Positions 12,401-25,097 are shown, numbered from the stretch's first letter. The stretch: 64,000 nt of DNA from Puffinus mauretanicus (GCA_023333565.1 JAJKFH010003229.1:3012001-3076000); one strand, 5' to 3'. The notes: a model not told the origin generated them from the sequence alone. Made by a program: numbers and translations.

Positions 12401-14682
12401 ATCTTGAGTGGGAAATGTCCTCCCCAACTGAGCTGTTGTCCTCTTACAGTGACATTGATCCATTGAACAGCAGGGACGACAAGGAGCCTGTGGGGTCTTC
12501 ATGTGGTGCAAAGCACTGTGTCATTTCCACCTGAGATAATGGGACCCAAGCGCTGGCAAATCTGTGAATGAGTGAGTAGGAGGTTGTGTGGTTGAGGAAC
12601 AGATTCTTTCAATGAGAGTTCACCGCTCCAAAACCTAATCATCTGCATTTAACAGTTATCTTGTAAGCTCTTTGGAGCAAAGACTGTGCACAGTGAATGG
12701 CTCAATGGTGATGTGACTAGAGCTCCTGGGAGCTTTTCCAGTACAAATAAGTATCATCCAGTTTAGGCCATGCACTAACACTTACATCGAAATACCAGTG
12801 TAGGGTAAATGATGAGCACTTTTAGTAGGCCAGGACATGTAAAATATGTTCTGAAAAAAGGTTTTGTGTAGCAAATATCAAAATATCCTCCATATATACA
12901 GATAAAATCACTTTATAGTAATTCTCACTCTTTTTTTTTTTAACAAATGTACTTTCCAGGTAATATTTAAGAAAGTAAAAACGGAATGGAAGAAAATATT
13001 TATAATCTTTTTGTCAGATTTCTTGTTTTGATTTTAGATATCACAGTATCAGAACTTTGCAGATAATTTTTTATCAATTCAGTATGTATTTATTCTTAGT
13101 ATGCAAGTTCTAGGACCATTATTTTACAATCTGTCCATAGATCATTCCATGGATTAAGTGATTTTCCACTTGAAATTAGATTTCAGAATAGGAAGCTCCT
13201 ATTGGCATTAACCTCAGCTATACATTATCTTCTTGGAAAGCTGACCTTTATTTCCTAATAAATCATCATGGGATGCAAGTCTAGCATCTAGCATCTTTTA
13301 ACTCTTTTAATTAAGAGTTTCCAGTTCAAAGTAACAGACAGTAATAGGCTTATATCAGAAATGCATCCATTACTTCATGGACAAGAAGTAAGTTTTTAAA
13401 AAGTACAACAAAGTAAAATGTTTGTTTTAATGAGTGGATCAAATCCTAATATTAAACTATCTGATGAGAGAAGCCCTACCAAAGTACATAACTGCTTTTC
13501 TTTGAATTAACTAAATATTGCAGCATCAGAGCCCAGAGAATAACTGCAGCCAGTATCTATAGATGCTATAATTGACTCCACAGTAAAGCACAATGACAAA
13601 GATGCAGCAGAAGAGATGCTATTTTATGTTTTGGAACTGAAATATTGTCATCTTTCCCCAGTCACGTGCATAGAGATTTCTGTGCAGCAGAAAGATTGGG
13701 TGACTGACACACAGATCCTTCCTCAGACAGCAGGGGAGATGGTAGGTTCTTGGGTCTTCTGACATCCAGAGTCTTGTACTGCTCACTTCTTTTTTTCCAC
13801 TCTAGATTTTTAGTCGCGTGAAAATACTCTTACATGTTGACCTTGGTAGTAATAAAAGACCATGAAAAAAAAGAACTGTTCTGTTCTCTTACAAGATGTT
13901 TTGTGCTCCTTTGTTTGGAGATGCTGCCAATTTTAATCAAAAAAAAATGATGAATATTTCCCCAGACGGATTACCTTCCCTTCTGTCTTATTTTAAATTC
14001 ATACTTTTCCTGTAATGAAAAATCTTCAATTCCTTCTTCTTCCAATGATGTTCTATGTTTGGTTTAGATTTAGTTAGTTATTATCAAGAATCCCCTGAAA
14101 ATTACATCCTTGATTTGCTACCAGTTAATCAAGACTTTGTGCATTCCTGTCCCTTTCTCAAAACATTAGTCAGCTCATCAAATTTGGACAAAATCAATCT
14201 GGATGTGGTCGTGCCATTGTCAATTCATTAGTTCTGTCTTCTGTTCCCCGCACCTGAGCTTCCCAGGAAATTTAGCAGTCCTGAGGATGGTTGCTTGCTT
14301 CCTCTGTGCCAAGAGAAAAACAAACTGGCAGCATCTCACCCGCACCAGTTGATCAGAATGAGAGAGTAGGAACTTACCATCCATCTAAAGCCCTGGGTAA
14401 ACATCAAACAGTTCAGAGATTTAAAGGATATAAACTGTTAAATGTTTTTGTGCTGAAAAAAAAATCTAGGAGCTGCAAAACAGCACTAAAAATGTGAGAA
14501 AGCAGAGAAACCTACTACTTTCTTATTGTAGATCAACCAGGTCTAGAATAAGTGTGTATATAGCAGACACCTCAGGACAGACAGGAGTTTCTAAATCATT
14601 TGCACACTCTCAGCACAGGTGAGATAGACATGCAGCTGGTTTTGGAGGCAAGTATGGGCTAGCAAATGACTAACACACTGAA

Positions 14683-14843
14683 TCATCTTCACTCAGAAGA
14701 ATTATTACAAATAAGTTGAACCAGAGGCTTGAAAGATATACAGTCCTGGTAGTCCCTGTATGACCAAGTCCACCCATCTTGTTGCTTTCTATGGTCATTA
14801 GTCTACATGAAGAAGTGGTTCAGCTCAGAGGATTGTCAAGACT
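14683..14843 (+). repeat. Direct repeat, copy A (partner 15653-15833)
   Basis: Shares with copy B, in the same order, the blocks CATCTTCACTCAGAAGAAT, CAGAGGCTTGAAAG, ATGACCAAGTCCAC, ATCTTGTTGCTTTCT and GGTTCAGCTCAGAGGATT. Copy A is about 20 bp shorter through small deletions. No known transposable element was recognised in it. Confidence 0.9.
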
Positions 14844-15652
14844 TTTTTCCTGAGGTGCAGGTCTTCCCAGCTCTTTTTGTGGTGACTGCAAATTATAACG
14901 CCTCCCCTTTCCCAGTCTTCCTAATTATGCTGATGGAGAGGCCTTTTTCTCTACAGAGCAGAGCTATCATTTGCTTGAATGCCCTGAATTTGGAAGAAAA
15001 TATTCCAGGAATTACATTCTTCTGTATATAGGATAAGGGTTTTTTTTTTCCTCTTTTCTTCTTGTAAAGAAGAAACATGAAATAAAAACATTTATAGCCA
15101 ATGTAACGAGAACACAGAGTACCACACTCTGAATTATCATCATGATTTCGAAAAGCAGGCAAAATAACAACTTAAGATAAAAAAGATTGCCTTGTTGCAT
15201 AATTTCATTTCTTGATGCTGAGTCAGTCGCTGTCCTCTTGTACAGGAAAGGACTGGATACATCTTTTTTTTTAATTAATTTTACTCTTGAAGCAGAGTGT
15301 CACCCACAGACCAGTCACACAGTGCTAGATGCTTTAAAAACTGTAGAATGTATTCAACATTTACAGTACGTTTCCTGTATAAAAATAAGCTAAATTAAAT
15401 CTTCTAAATTTTAATTTTAAATCTTTAACAATGAAAAATGATGTGAGAATTTAAGCAGACTTCTTCAGGGACTTAGTTTTACTAATCCTTGTCTTTGGTG
15501 CAGGCTGGAGACATTCTACGAGGCATACCACTTACTACTTCTAGAAACGAGAATCAGCTAGCAGAGAGCTGGAAAACCTTTATAAATTCTAAGGAAAGAG
15601 TTTCTTGAGCTTAAAGGCATTTGAAGGAGGTTGACTTTCCAGTCTAACTGGG

Positions 15653-15833
15653 ACATCTTCACTCAGAAGAATCATTACAATTAAGTAATAATTGAGACAG
15701 AGGCTTGAAAGTTTTACAGACATGGTAGTGCCTGAATGACCAAGTCCACTTCCACTTATCTTGTTGCTTTCTGTGGTCATCACATTAACCTACACAAAGA
15801 ATTGGTTCAGCTCAGAGGATTCTTGAGAGCTTT
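15653..15833 (+). repeat. Direct repeat, copy B (partner 14683-14843)
   Basis: Second copy of the unit, about 970 bp further along in the same orientation. It has small insertions relative to copy A (for example ATAATTGA after the first block and CACTT before ATCTTG). The sequence outside the blocks is unrelated, so the edges are fairly sharp. Confidence 0.9.
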
Positions 15834-18800
15834 TAATGTCACACCAAAAAAGGAAGGCTGTATTCAATTACTCGATGCAGAATCTAGATGGATTGCTCTC
15901 ACTCCTGGTCTCTACTAGCTAGAAGTGCTTGAAACGTATCTTGTCAAAAACACAACATAAACTGAAATGTAGATGAAAATGCTTCAAATTTCTTTTAATC
16001 ATTGAGATTTGTGCGTGTGATTCTGTTTGAGGGGATTAAATAAAGTCACTCAAGATAAAGTCTGCATCTCTATCTTCTGAAATACTTCTCTATGCAGTCG
16101 CTCTTTTAACTGTTACTGGATTTGAGTGAGGGGAGCTCACTTGGTTTAGATGATAATTGAATAACAGACAATCATTATTTTGGGGCTTATCTCATGTTTA
16201 AAGGAGACATGACCAGGGAATGTGATCATTCAATTATAGACACCTGTTTCACGTTGACACACATTTTACTTTTAGGAAAGGTGGAATCATCCTTTCTCTC
16301 CCTATTCCCTCTCTGAAGAGAGACAACGACCTCCTTTTTCTTTCTGGGCACGGGTAAGATGCACTCCCTGCAAATGCTTCCGTAAGGGCTAAAAGATTAA
16401 AATATCATTTAGATATGAATGACATTAGGATACTGAGAGACAAAAGCTTCTGACAAGGATTTACTTTTCATTAAAAAGATCTTAATGAGCTATTGTAGAA
16501 GAGTCTTGATCCCAGACAGTGTATTTTATGTAATATCCTCCTTCGTGGGAGCTAGCTGATGACTTCTCTGACCTCAAAGCCGTCCTCAGGGCTGGGGGGC
16601 TTTGGTCAGGCTTGCTTTTCTCTGCAAATTTCCAGATGTTTCCTACAATCAGCAGCATTAGCTCATGAGATCTTTAGAGCATAGAAGATTACTCTTTTTG
16701 TTGCTGTAATTGATTATTTTGTATCCTCAAGACATTTTTGCTAGTGCTTTTCTCCTATAGTCTTGCTGGTAGCACTTGATGTCTTGGTCATTAAGAAAAA
16801 CAGGCCGTGGATCTGCTACTGCTGTTACCTGGTACACTTACCTGAAGTCCTAAGGTCGAGAGAGGTATATTCTCAAATTAAACTAGCCATCTTTTGTTTT
16901 CATGTACTCTGAAAATTCTGAAACTGACTCCAGTGCACAGGTGCTCAGATCAGCATGAATCAAAAGGCCATATTTTGCCCTAGGATGTCCACTTTCCAGT
17001 TGCTTTCAGGAAGAAGCTAACTTGTGTGTACCTGAGGACCAGATATGACCTGACAGTGACAAGCTGAAAAAAATTAATTTGCCATCTGCCGACTGAAGAG
17101 AGAAGCAGCCTATGAGCTGCTATACAAGTCAGAGGTTTTCCACCTTAACCTCTGCTCATGTCCAGGCAGGTTCTGAGGTCCTTTCTATTACCATCAGCCT
17201 GGAATTTTATAGCATTGGCCCATAAAGCAAATGAGATGACTGCAGTTCTTATCAGCACTAAAACAAAATGCAAAAACCCACCATGGAACCATTGAAGTAC
17301 TTGCTAATCTCTAGCACCTGCAGGTCTCATTGCAGGCAACCTCTTTGTTTATTAGACTGCAGTACAGAATATTTGTCTTCAGACCAGTCTGTAAAATGCC
17401 TTCACAGACTGTCAGTACCATATCACAAAACAGTAAAATTAAATTGTATTTATGTGGGCCCAAACTATCATTCTGCCTGCTTGACTTTTTTTCTCCATAC
17501 CTATTCACTTGTTTCCTAATTTATAAAGTTCATCTACCCTTATTGAGCAAATCAGATCCTAACATGAACTAGGGAGGTCCAAATGTATTTGCTATTTAGT
17601 TTCCAACACCTGTTATAGCCTTTACGGGAAATGTAATACTGTCTTATTAAACCTTATTCTCTACTTTTAACAACCACCTTTTTTGGCTACAACAGAAACA
17701 GGAAGATAAGACTCTTGGAGTGTTTAAGTCAGTGTTTTACTGACCATGAAAGGCACTATCTGCAAAACGATCAATAATTAGCTCACATATCTCACTCCAT
17801 GCAAGAGAAGCTAGCTGTACATGATAAATGTGAATTGTATAACTATTTAAGCTTTGAATTGGATCTGCTGAGATACTTGGTCAAAGTACTTGTTCTGGCT
17901 TAGGATTCAGGACCCTTATGCTATATACTTAACATCACCCAAAATAATCAGGTCACCATTGTAGAATTATGCAGGTGCGTTCACTGATACAAAGTATTTT
18001 GCTAACGTTCAATTTCATTATAATTATTCTTGAAATGCACCAGAAATTATATGAGTAGCAACGCTACCTCATTTAGTTTGAGGTTGAGAAGTAGAAGAGC
18101 AAAGGTTCCCACTTAGATCAAATCAGAAGGGAGGGAGAAGTTCATCTTTATTACAGATGCTTCTGAGACAATTTTCTCCTGTCTTTTACTGTCCCTTGCT
18201 ACAGTCTTCCCACCTCCCCCCCAGTGGGGGAGCTGGATGCAGCATGGCTGATGTCAGAGTGAGAGAAATAATCTTTACCAGTGCTGCTTCCCTGACTCCT
18301 CTGGGTGTTCCCATGATTGTGTTGCAGTGAGGAAAGTGTCTCAAAGCTTCCTTAATTCTTAAGTCAGGTCCCTGAGTACTGGGGTAACTCTTGTCTTTTC
18401 TTTATACTTTCAAAGAGAGAAGAAGCTTACAAGGAAACCTTAAAATTCATAAAACACCCTGTGTGGAGAGTACTGTTTCAGTAACTTTCAGTGCTTTCTG
18501 TGTAGGTGAATCACCATGTCATATATTGCCTATGGCAATTCTAAAAAATTTACTTTGAAAGGTTTGGAGAAGGTGATGACAGCTCTTCCACACATTCTGT
18601 AACCACCACATGTCTTGTCTTTCAGTTTGCTCCTACTATATTTCTGGATTCAGGTGTATGACCTGACGTGCTGCCACCACTTACCTGGTACCTCAGCCTA
18701 CAAGTCCTGTTCCACCTACACAAGTGCTAATGAATGTGGCTTTGATAGGAATTGCACTGCCATGGACAAGAACTGGGGGAAAAGATTAAGTATTTATAGG

Positions 18801-19469
18801 ACACTCTACATAATTTCCAATTTTCATTTCTCCACTCTTTCCTAAGGCAAAAGTTTCCATTTGAAATTCATAACAAAAAGTGAATTTTTGGAAGAGTGAA
18901 GGCATTTCAGCTAAAACGTGTGGTTTTTAGAACATCTGGGGATCAAGCTCGCTCAGTGATGGATTCTTATGAGATAGTGCATGACTTCATGAAGCAATTT
19001 ACTTCTTTAGAAATACTGGCTGCAATATTTTCTGGATATTGATTACTCATCAAACAATCTGCAGAACAATTGGAATTAAGTGGTAAAACAAAGACTCACT
19101 TTTCTTTCAGTTTCTAGAATGGCTGTCATTAGTTATCTCATATTTTTAGAAATTATAAACATCCATAATAAACATTAAGTGAGCAAAAATCTGGGAAGTC
19201 TTATGGTGTGTTTGTTTGAGATTTTATTACACCTAGGATTTAGCAGTTTCTTTTTTTGAAAGACCAGATAAAGTCTCCACCAGATTGCAAGCCACAGCCT
19301 TTTGTCTGTAAATCAACGTTTCTCTGCTAGGAAGGTGAGGAAGAATTGGATATCCGAATGCCAGAAACCAGAGCATAGCATGTGACAAAGAGCAGGGAGC
19401 AACAACACAAGCCAGTGCGGTAAAGAAAGGAAGGATTACGCTGACCACAAGCAGATGGTCTACACTTGC

Positions 19470-19613
19470 CTCTTTTATCAGATTCATAAATCTGGGTCCA
19501 AAACGCCACGGCTTGTGTCTGTGGCACTGCAGGGAGCTGACAGTCATTTGGGAGGCACGCTGGGAGGCCACTGCTACCATGTAAACAGCATCGTACATCA
19601 GAGCTGCTTCAGT
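19470..19613 (-). CDS. GRIK1: GRIK1 exon 7 (144 bp) with a GC splice donor
   Basis: This exon encodes residues 280-327, starting [20 protein letters not shown] and ending RFMNLIKE. The [12 protein letters not shown] motif contains Cys309, by family homology the disulfide partner of Cys58 in exon 3. [16 protein letters not shown] is GluK1-type. The acceptor is TTTTTCCATGCAG. The donor is not GT: the exon ends ...AAA GAG and the intron begins GCAAGT. Exon 8 starts exactly with the next residue of the protein (ARWDG), so the junction is fixed by homology. The nearest GT lies four bases further in and would shift the frame. AG/GCAAGT is the usual context of the minor but well-known GC-AG intron class, spliced by the U2-type machinery. 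The length of 144 bp is standard for the family. Confidence 0.96.
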
Positions 19614-20662
19614 CTGCATGGAAAAACAGAAAGGCTTTATTTAATGTACATCTTTGTGCCCGGTCCCTGCTTTTCTCTACTGAGAACCATTTCCCTGGGC
19701 TGCTGTTATGGAAAAGGCCACTACTGGGCTCTCCATGAAAATCTGAGGTGTAACAAAATCCATTTTTTTGTAGCTTATATTAATTTCAGAGTATTTTCAG
19801 GTGAGCGTTGGGAAGAAAACTACTTTGGGCAGCTACAGGAAGAGAGAGGTCGGTGCGTCCAGCGCAGGAAAGAGTGCATGGGTAGCTCTGTGGCATGGAG
19901 CGGAGTTTCAAGAAGCCTCAGGTGATACAGCAGCCCAGGTCCCATTCTCCAGGCGTGTCTTAGGGCCAAGCACTTTGCAGTACTCAGTCTTCTATAGTTG
20001 CCTATTTGCCAAAGACTCTCAGCACCTCCAGGTGTGTCATTCGAAAGCACCATGCAGGTGCTCAAGCCAGTCTCTGCCCAGCCTGCAGGTTTGCGTGTCA
20101 TGGAGGCATGGCATGGGGGCGTGTGGGAGGGCTGCCCGCGTGGGGCCCATACTAGCTCCCCATCACTGCTCTTCTCACGGCACTTGTGGGATTGCTTTCT
20201 TCCCCACGAGGTAGGCAGGCCCTGCTTTCTAGGGAAATCAATCCCACTGAGCACCTGGCACGTATCCCACTGGACAGGTATCTACTGTCTCTAAGGTCTA
20301 CTGCCTTCAAGGATCTTGGCTTTTGGCACAAATGTATGAGATGGCCCCACCGAGATTTGTCTAGGGCTGTTCCCCTGCCACACCTCCCATGCTGTCTTAG
20401 AGAGAGGTGAACTGTCCTTTTGAGGTGTGTTTTTAGGTGATTAAGTTGGACTTATACATCTAACTTCTACTTGTCTAAGACAGGGCAGATAACCCTTAGA
20501 TATTTAAATATTACTAAAATTACTGGATGCTGTTTGTGCATCTGTGTTTCTTTTGACAATGGGTTTATTGGTTTAAAAGCATGCCCAGTAAGCCTCAAAC
20601 TGATATCTCACACCCTGTCACCCTTTATCACTAGGAAGTTTTAGAAAAATCTCACCTTCACC

Positions 20663-20745
20663 TGCATTGTGCTTCAGTGCTCTCATGTGTGAGGTGGGAA
20701 TGGCCATGTTTCGCTTAATGAACAGGATGCTGTAAAAATGAAGTG
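20663..20745 (+). mobile_element. MIR-like SINE relic
   Basis: The segment TTGTGCTTCAGTGCTCTCAT, then GTGTGAGGTGGGAATGGCC and a distal AAAAATGAAGTGCTTACCG, resembles the MIR 3' half in sense orientation (GTGCCTCAGTTTCCTCATCT, AAATGGGGATAAT, TAAAGCGCTT). The spacing is about right but the divergence is high. Confidence 0.5.
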
Positions 20746-21200
20746 CTTACCGTTCTTGTAAAGCTACTGAATAATTAAGCAGGGACCTTAAAAAAAAAGT
20801 ACTGACTCTGCAGATGAGAAACTGGACTCATTTATATGAACTGCAAAGTTAATCCATTTTTTATGCCTTTCCCATGCTATTCCTTTGGGAAATTAATAGA
20901 TTTGACTCCTTGCCTGTTTCATTTACCTAAGTAAATTACAACAGCATCAGTCTTATCAGCATTGGAGGTTTTTGCTGGCAATCAAATGTGATCTGAATTT
21001 ATCAACTAATCTTAATATACTGCAGATGAGGAATCGCTTTTGATACGCTAGTCAGGATCTGCCCAAAACAATGCTCCCACAATCAGAGCAAATTGAAAAC
21101 ATTATAAATGGTGAGGCAAGCAGGAGGAGACAATAACAGCTGTTCTCAGTGTCAAGTGTCTTAAAACAGATAGTTGTGCCAAGCGGACGGGGAGGTTAAA

Positions 21201-21266
21201 GGCCTGATCCAAAATCCCTCAAAATCAATTGAAAGATTCCCATCAATGTCAATGGACTTCAGATTA
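21201..21266. repeat. Old palindromic repeat relic (copy 2)
   Basis: Begins GGCCTGATCCAAAATCCCTC, then has AAAATCAATTGAAAGATTCC and CATCAATGTCAATGGACTTC. It shares the order of blocks (GATCCAAA, AAAGA, TCAATGG) with the copies at 541 and 61027. Confidence 0.6.
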
Positions 21267-23153
21267 ATTTTTACATTAAGACCAGGGACATGTCCATTCA
21301 GGGTTGAATTTTACTTGTTCACTGCAGTCCCAGTCTGCCTGTGTCCCAGGTCTAGAGACTCTGGAGATACTTGGTGAAAACCCTTCCGTGCACCTCACAT
21401 TGCACTCCTATCTGGGACCACTGATGCTTTTACTTGATAACATGGTGCATCCTGCAGTGTTTGCATGTTGGCAGCATTGCCAGACTTGGCTGTTTGAATC
21501 TCGTGCTTGTGTAACTCGTTACTCATCCATCCTGCTGTGCAGCAACTGGGAGATTATATTACGTCCCTTAGCCTTTTATTTCTCCCCTCACTGTTGTTCT
21601 GGTTTAGGGCTTGGGGTTGCATGGAGGAACAAAAGGTCACCTCATTTTCTGAAGCAAACTGCCTTATATTAATGTCTGTATTTGTGCATAAGAAGAAAGG
21701 GATTAAGAGATAGTCCTGGAACTTGTTTTTCTGATTTTCATATTCTATTTAAATTATTTCAAAGAAAACCAAAGATCTCATTAGAACAACTATGCTTCTG
21801 CGTGCAGTTTGGGCGTAAAGTGGGGCATGAACTCAAAACTGTCTTGGTCATGCCCTGCTGACCTCCCACAAGCTGACATCAGGGCAAAAAATATAGCATG
21901 AACCAGAAGGGAGAAATCCCGAGTTAACAATAGGACATGTAATCCTGATCTTCTCATACTGCGCAGCTTGTCATAGTCTTATTGTCTAATGAAATATAGC
22001 AGTATTGCAGCTGTCCATCAAACTGAATAAGCAGAACTTGCTATGAATATTTAAATGATCACAGCCAACTAGGAAGATGCTTTCCTTGGTGCTCATGCTG
22101 TTTCAGAGCCTCAAGGACACTAAGAGATTACAGAGATGCAAAGGAGAGGATAAGAGTCAGAGACACAGAGGAGAGCATAAGAGTCTAGTAAGAACTTTGT
22201 TTTTCGTAGTTTTACAGTTGGGTGAATGCAGGGGAATAGCTACGTGTGAATAGCTCCCCTTGCAGGTCTGGTGTATTCACATCAGAAGTTCCCAGGGACA
22301 GCTTTCTCCCCTGCTTTCCGTATGAGTGAGCACAATGGCACTGCCCAAACAAGCAACAATTTTTTGAAATGCTAGAGATAGCACACACAACGCATTTCTC
22401 TTCGGGATGTTAGGATGTTTCAAAGTTTTCCCTGCAATCATCTGCAATAAAGTCTATTTCATATCACTTCAAATTCCTCTCAGTACATAAGATATATTAT
22501 CTTGTATTGCAAAAAGATGGCAACCTTTCACCCCGCAAAACTGAGTGGAGTCACGCTGTCCATGTAATTGTTCCTATTCTTTCCTTTACTTCTTGGCGGA
22601 ATGATTGGGAGGAAATCCAAATTTCCTGGCTTGATGATACCTTTCATTTATCTTTAAATTATATCTTAAAAGCCAGAGCTGCTGTAGATGATGGAAATGA
22701 AGAGAAAGGGCACTTTTCCAATTTAAAAATGCTATTACCTGTCCACATGTACAATATCTTTCCCTGCAGGTTATAAATCGTATACCTCCTCTGAAAGTTT
22801 TTATCTCCAGTTACGTTCTTCACTCCATCCAGAGCATTATTAGAGAAATGAGGCAGCAGTATACACATTTGACAACAATAAGATCAATAGTGTTAGCTGG
22901 TCGGCACCGTGATGGAGAATTGTCACTCATCTCTAGAGCTGCCTGGCAATGGTTTGTCACACAGATGAGTACAACATTGGTTCACAGGGCAAATGCACTT
23001 TTGGGTAGAAGCAGGTTTTACCTGTCTGTTTTGGGGATGCTGCTTCAGCATTTGCATTGCGAAATAAAGCAGTAACGGGATCGCTTCACACCCACTAGAA
23101 AGCATTGCGAAGCGTCCTGTAGACGCCCCTGCATCACTGTGTTGTTCACTTAC

Positions 23154-23327
23154 CGTCATCATGCCATCGAGCAGGCCAGTCTCTGGTTTTGGTGGCGCCT
23201 GTAGACGCTCCATTGACCATTTCTCAATGACCGACGAAACTTGTGGGTTCTCGATGTTGAGCAGGCGAAACCCTGTCATATTTACTCCGCTGTATCTGTA
23301 GGGTTCCAGGTCTAATGCAAATAGATC
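23154..23327 (-). CDS. GRIK1: GRIK1 exon 6 (174 bp), ATD lobe 2
   Basis: This exon encodes residues 222-279, starting [20 protein letters not shown] and ending GLLDGMMT. The [17 protein letters not shown] segment is the conserved helix and loop of ATD lobe 2. An N-glycosylation sequon, NMT (N237), is present, as in other GluK1-3 subunits. The acceptor is TGATTTAG with a poor pyrimidine tract (its nearest T-run is interrupted by ACGG). The donor is a strong GTAAGT. Both ends are phase 0, and 174 bp is the normal length for this exon. It lies only 1770 bp from exon 5, the shortest intron in the window. Translation of the exon plus intron would extend past GMMT into VSE, which is intron sequence. 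Confidence 0.97.
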
Positions 23328-24284
23328 CTAAATCACCGTTAAGAAAACAAACAAAACAAGATGTAGTGTTTTTAATGCAAAATAAGTTTTTTAAGGAAGG
23401 TACAATTAGGCCAAAACTGTGTTTGATTTTCAATCCAAAGCTCAAGTGCTGTTTTTTTTTCCCTGTGAACACTCTGCTTGCCCTCAAAGCCTAGTCATGA
23501 CCGCTTCAGTTATAAATCTGAATAAACCAAAGCTGTGTGAAATTTATGACAAACCACATATCTGCTTTGTTGGAATGTAAAAATCAGTTCCCCACAGCAA
23601 CACTACTTTGCAACCAACCTGCAGAGCGGTATCTAATTTTAATTTATAGCGGTCCTCTAACAGTGTTGCAGCTCTGACAAACCAACATGAGGAATTAGCC
23701 AGCCAATGTCAAGCTTATTTCTCAACTTGGGGAAGGAAAATTCCAAGAGATGTCGAAAGCGATACTCTTTTACTACTTATGAATCCCATTTTTCTCCTGC
23801 CTTGTCTCCTTCAGGTGACTTGCTGCCAGTATGTCTAATGGACGTGTCAGGCCAGTGCACAGTAAGTCCATGCACTTCAGTGCTAGGCATTTACAGGGCA
23901 GGAAAATAATGGATATTCTAAGTGATATAATTGTGTGGCACACTCCACAGCTGTATTTATCAGGCAGTGGAAATATGATAACTGCTTTTCAAAGCCTGAA
24001 GGCTGTTTTTCAAAACAACTTTTTGCTGATCCCGGCAGGCCAGCAAAATGACAAATGTGTTGGTCATGGTTTAATACCACAGTAACCATCAAAATGTCAA
24101 CATTTACAACACCGCAACACTGAGATACCACCAGCACTGCTTACTGCTCTATACAATCTCATGCATATTGTTGATGGTGGTTACCATTTTATGTTAGATT
24201 CACTGCTATTGTATAAAACTGTAAGTTCCACAGTAAACCCTAAATTTTCATATTTTCCTTCACATTAAAATGGGCTCAAAGAGA

Positions 24285-24323
24285 ACTATTTCAAGCTACT
24301 ATTTCAAGCTACTACTTCAAGTT
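24285..24323 (+). repeat. 13-bp tandem repeat, three copies
   Basis: Two perfect copies of ACTATTTCAAGCT followed by a third with two changes (ACTACTTCAAGTT). A small local slippage duplication in intron 5. Confidence 0.95.
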
Positions 24324-24840
24324 CCAAACAGCTAGACAGTCTTTTCTGACTAACGAATTGACTACTGGATTCAAAACGATTTTTCACTTCCACATAAAAT
24401 TTTATATGGAAAGGAAATAAAGAATAAGCTGATGCACATGAGCAGATATCGTCCAGCTCTTTAGGATTGTTCTAGCAATATGAGTCCTTTGCTGTCTTTC
24501 TAGTTTACAATGCAAACGGACTTAAGCATGGATTGAATTGTATTTATATATAGCATATAAGTCAAAATACAGGATAAATGTGCTGAAATAAGTATTTATA
24601 GATTTGTACCATAAAAGAAAATTTAGGGTTTTTCTTTTACTATAGGATTTCCCAAGTGATTTTATACATATATGATTTTGTGTTTTTATAACTAAATTAA
24701 ACATTTTAGTGACGAACCACACCACCCGTGGTGCTTGCCCTCAGCTCCACTGCAAAGCCATTAATTCATTATTTTGTTTTATTCTGTTCCACTTGTACCG
24801 ATGGCTCCTACTTAAACACAATACTGTAATTAATTTTCAT

Positions 24841-24918
24841 TGTATTAAAGTGTTAGCACAGATTATTAAAGATGCACAGATTATTAAAGCACAGGTGTAT
24901 TAAAGTGTTAGCACAGAT
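24841..24918 (+). repeat. Nested short direct duplications
   Basis: A perfect 23-bp segment beginning TGTATTAAAGTGTTAGCACA occurs at 24841-24863 and again at 24896-24918. Between them GCACAGATTATTAAAG occurs at 24856-24871 and 24874-24889. It looks like two rounds of local duplication. Confidence 0.95.
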
Positions 24919-25097
24919 ACTGCAAAACAGCTTCCTTACAGAATTGTGACTCCTGATATTACTAAGGAGTGTTAGTACTCATTCTCCAGGAGTTTCCTTG
25001 AATAATGGAAACAAAGATCTCCCAGAAAAATTGTACATTTTTAGTTCTCTTTTCTGCAACAGAGAAAATTCACCCCCAAATCCTTAGCGTTTCTTAC

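Larger units (their letters stand above)
4229..19469 (-). other. GRIK1 intron 7 (15.2 kb, GC-AG)
   Basis: Intron between exons 7 and 8. It starts GCAAGT at 19469 and ends ACACAG at 4229 on the minus strand. It is AT-rich with many homopolymer runs (for example T/C tracts near 9580-9600 and 12930). Within it I see a MIR-like relic at about 12320-12400 and a diverged direct repeat pair at 14683-14843 and 15653-15833. I see no other coding or RNA gene. Confidence 0.9.
19614..23153 (-). other. GRIK1 intron 6 (3.5 kb)
   Basis: GT-AG intron with donor GTAAGT at 23153. It holds a GC-richer patch at about 19800-20400 with overlapping chance frames on both strands, a MIR-like relic at about 20663-20745 and a palindromic repeat relic at 21201-21266. 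Nothing else is recognised. Confidence 0.88.
23328..25097 (-). other. GRIK1 intron 5 (1.8 kb)
   Basis: GT-AG intron, the shortest in the window. It carries two small tandem duplications (24285-24323 and 24841-24918). No coding sequence is seen. Confidence 0.9.

Noticed and set aside
15055..15075. 9-bp perfect hairpin TTTCTTCTT / AAGAAGAAA
   Set aside because: Low-complexity pyrimidine/purine arms with a 3-nt loop are expected by chance in AT-rich DNA.
19233..19469. Extension of the exon 7 frame past LIKEA into the following sequence
   Set aside because: Homology stops at LIKE and resumes in exon 8 with ARWDG; the extension is intron 7 read-through beyond the GC donor.
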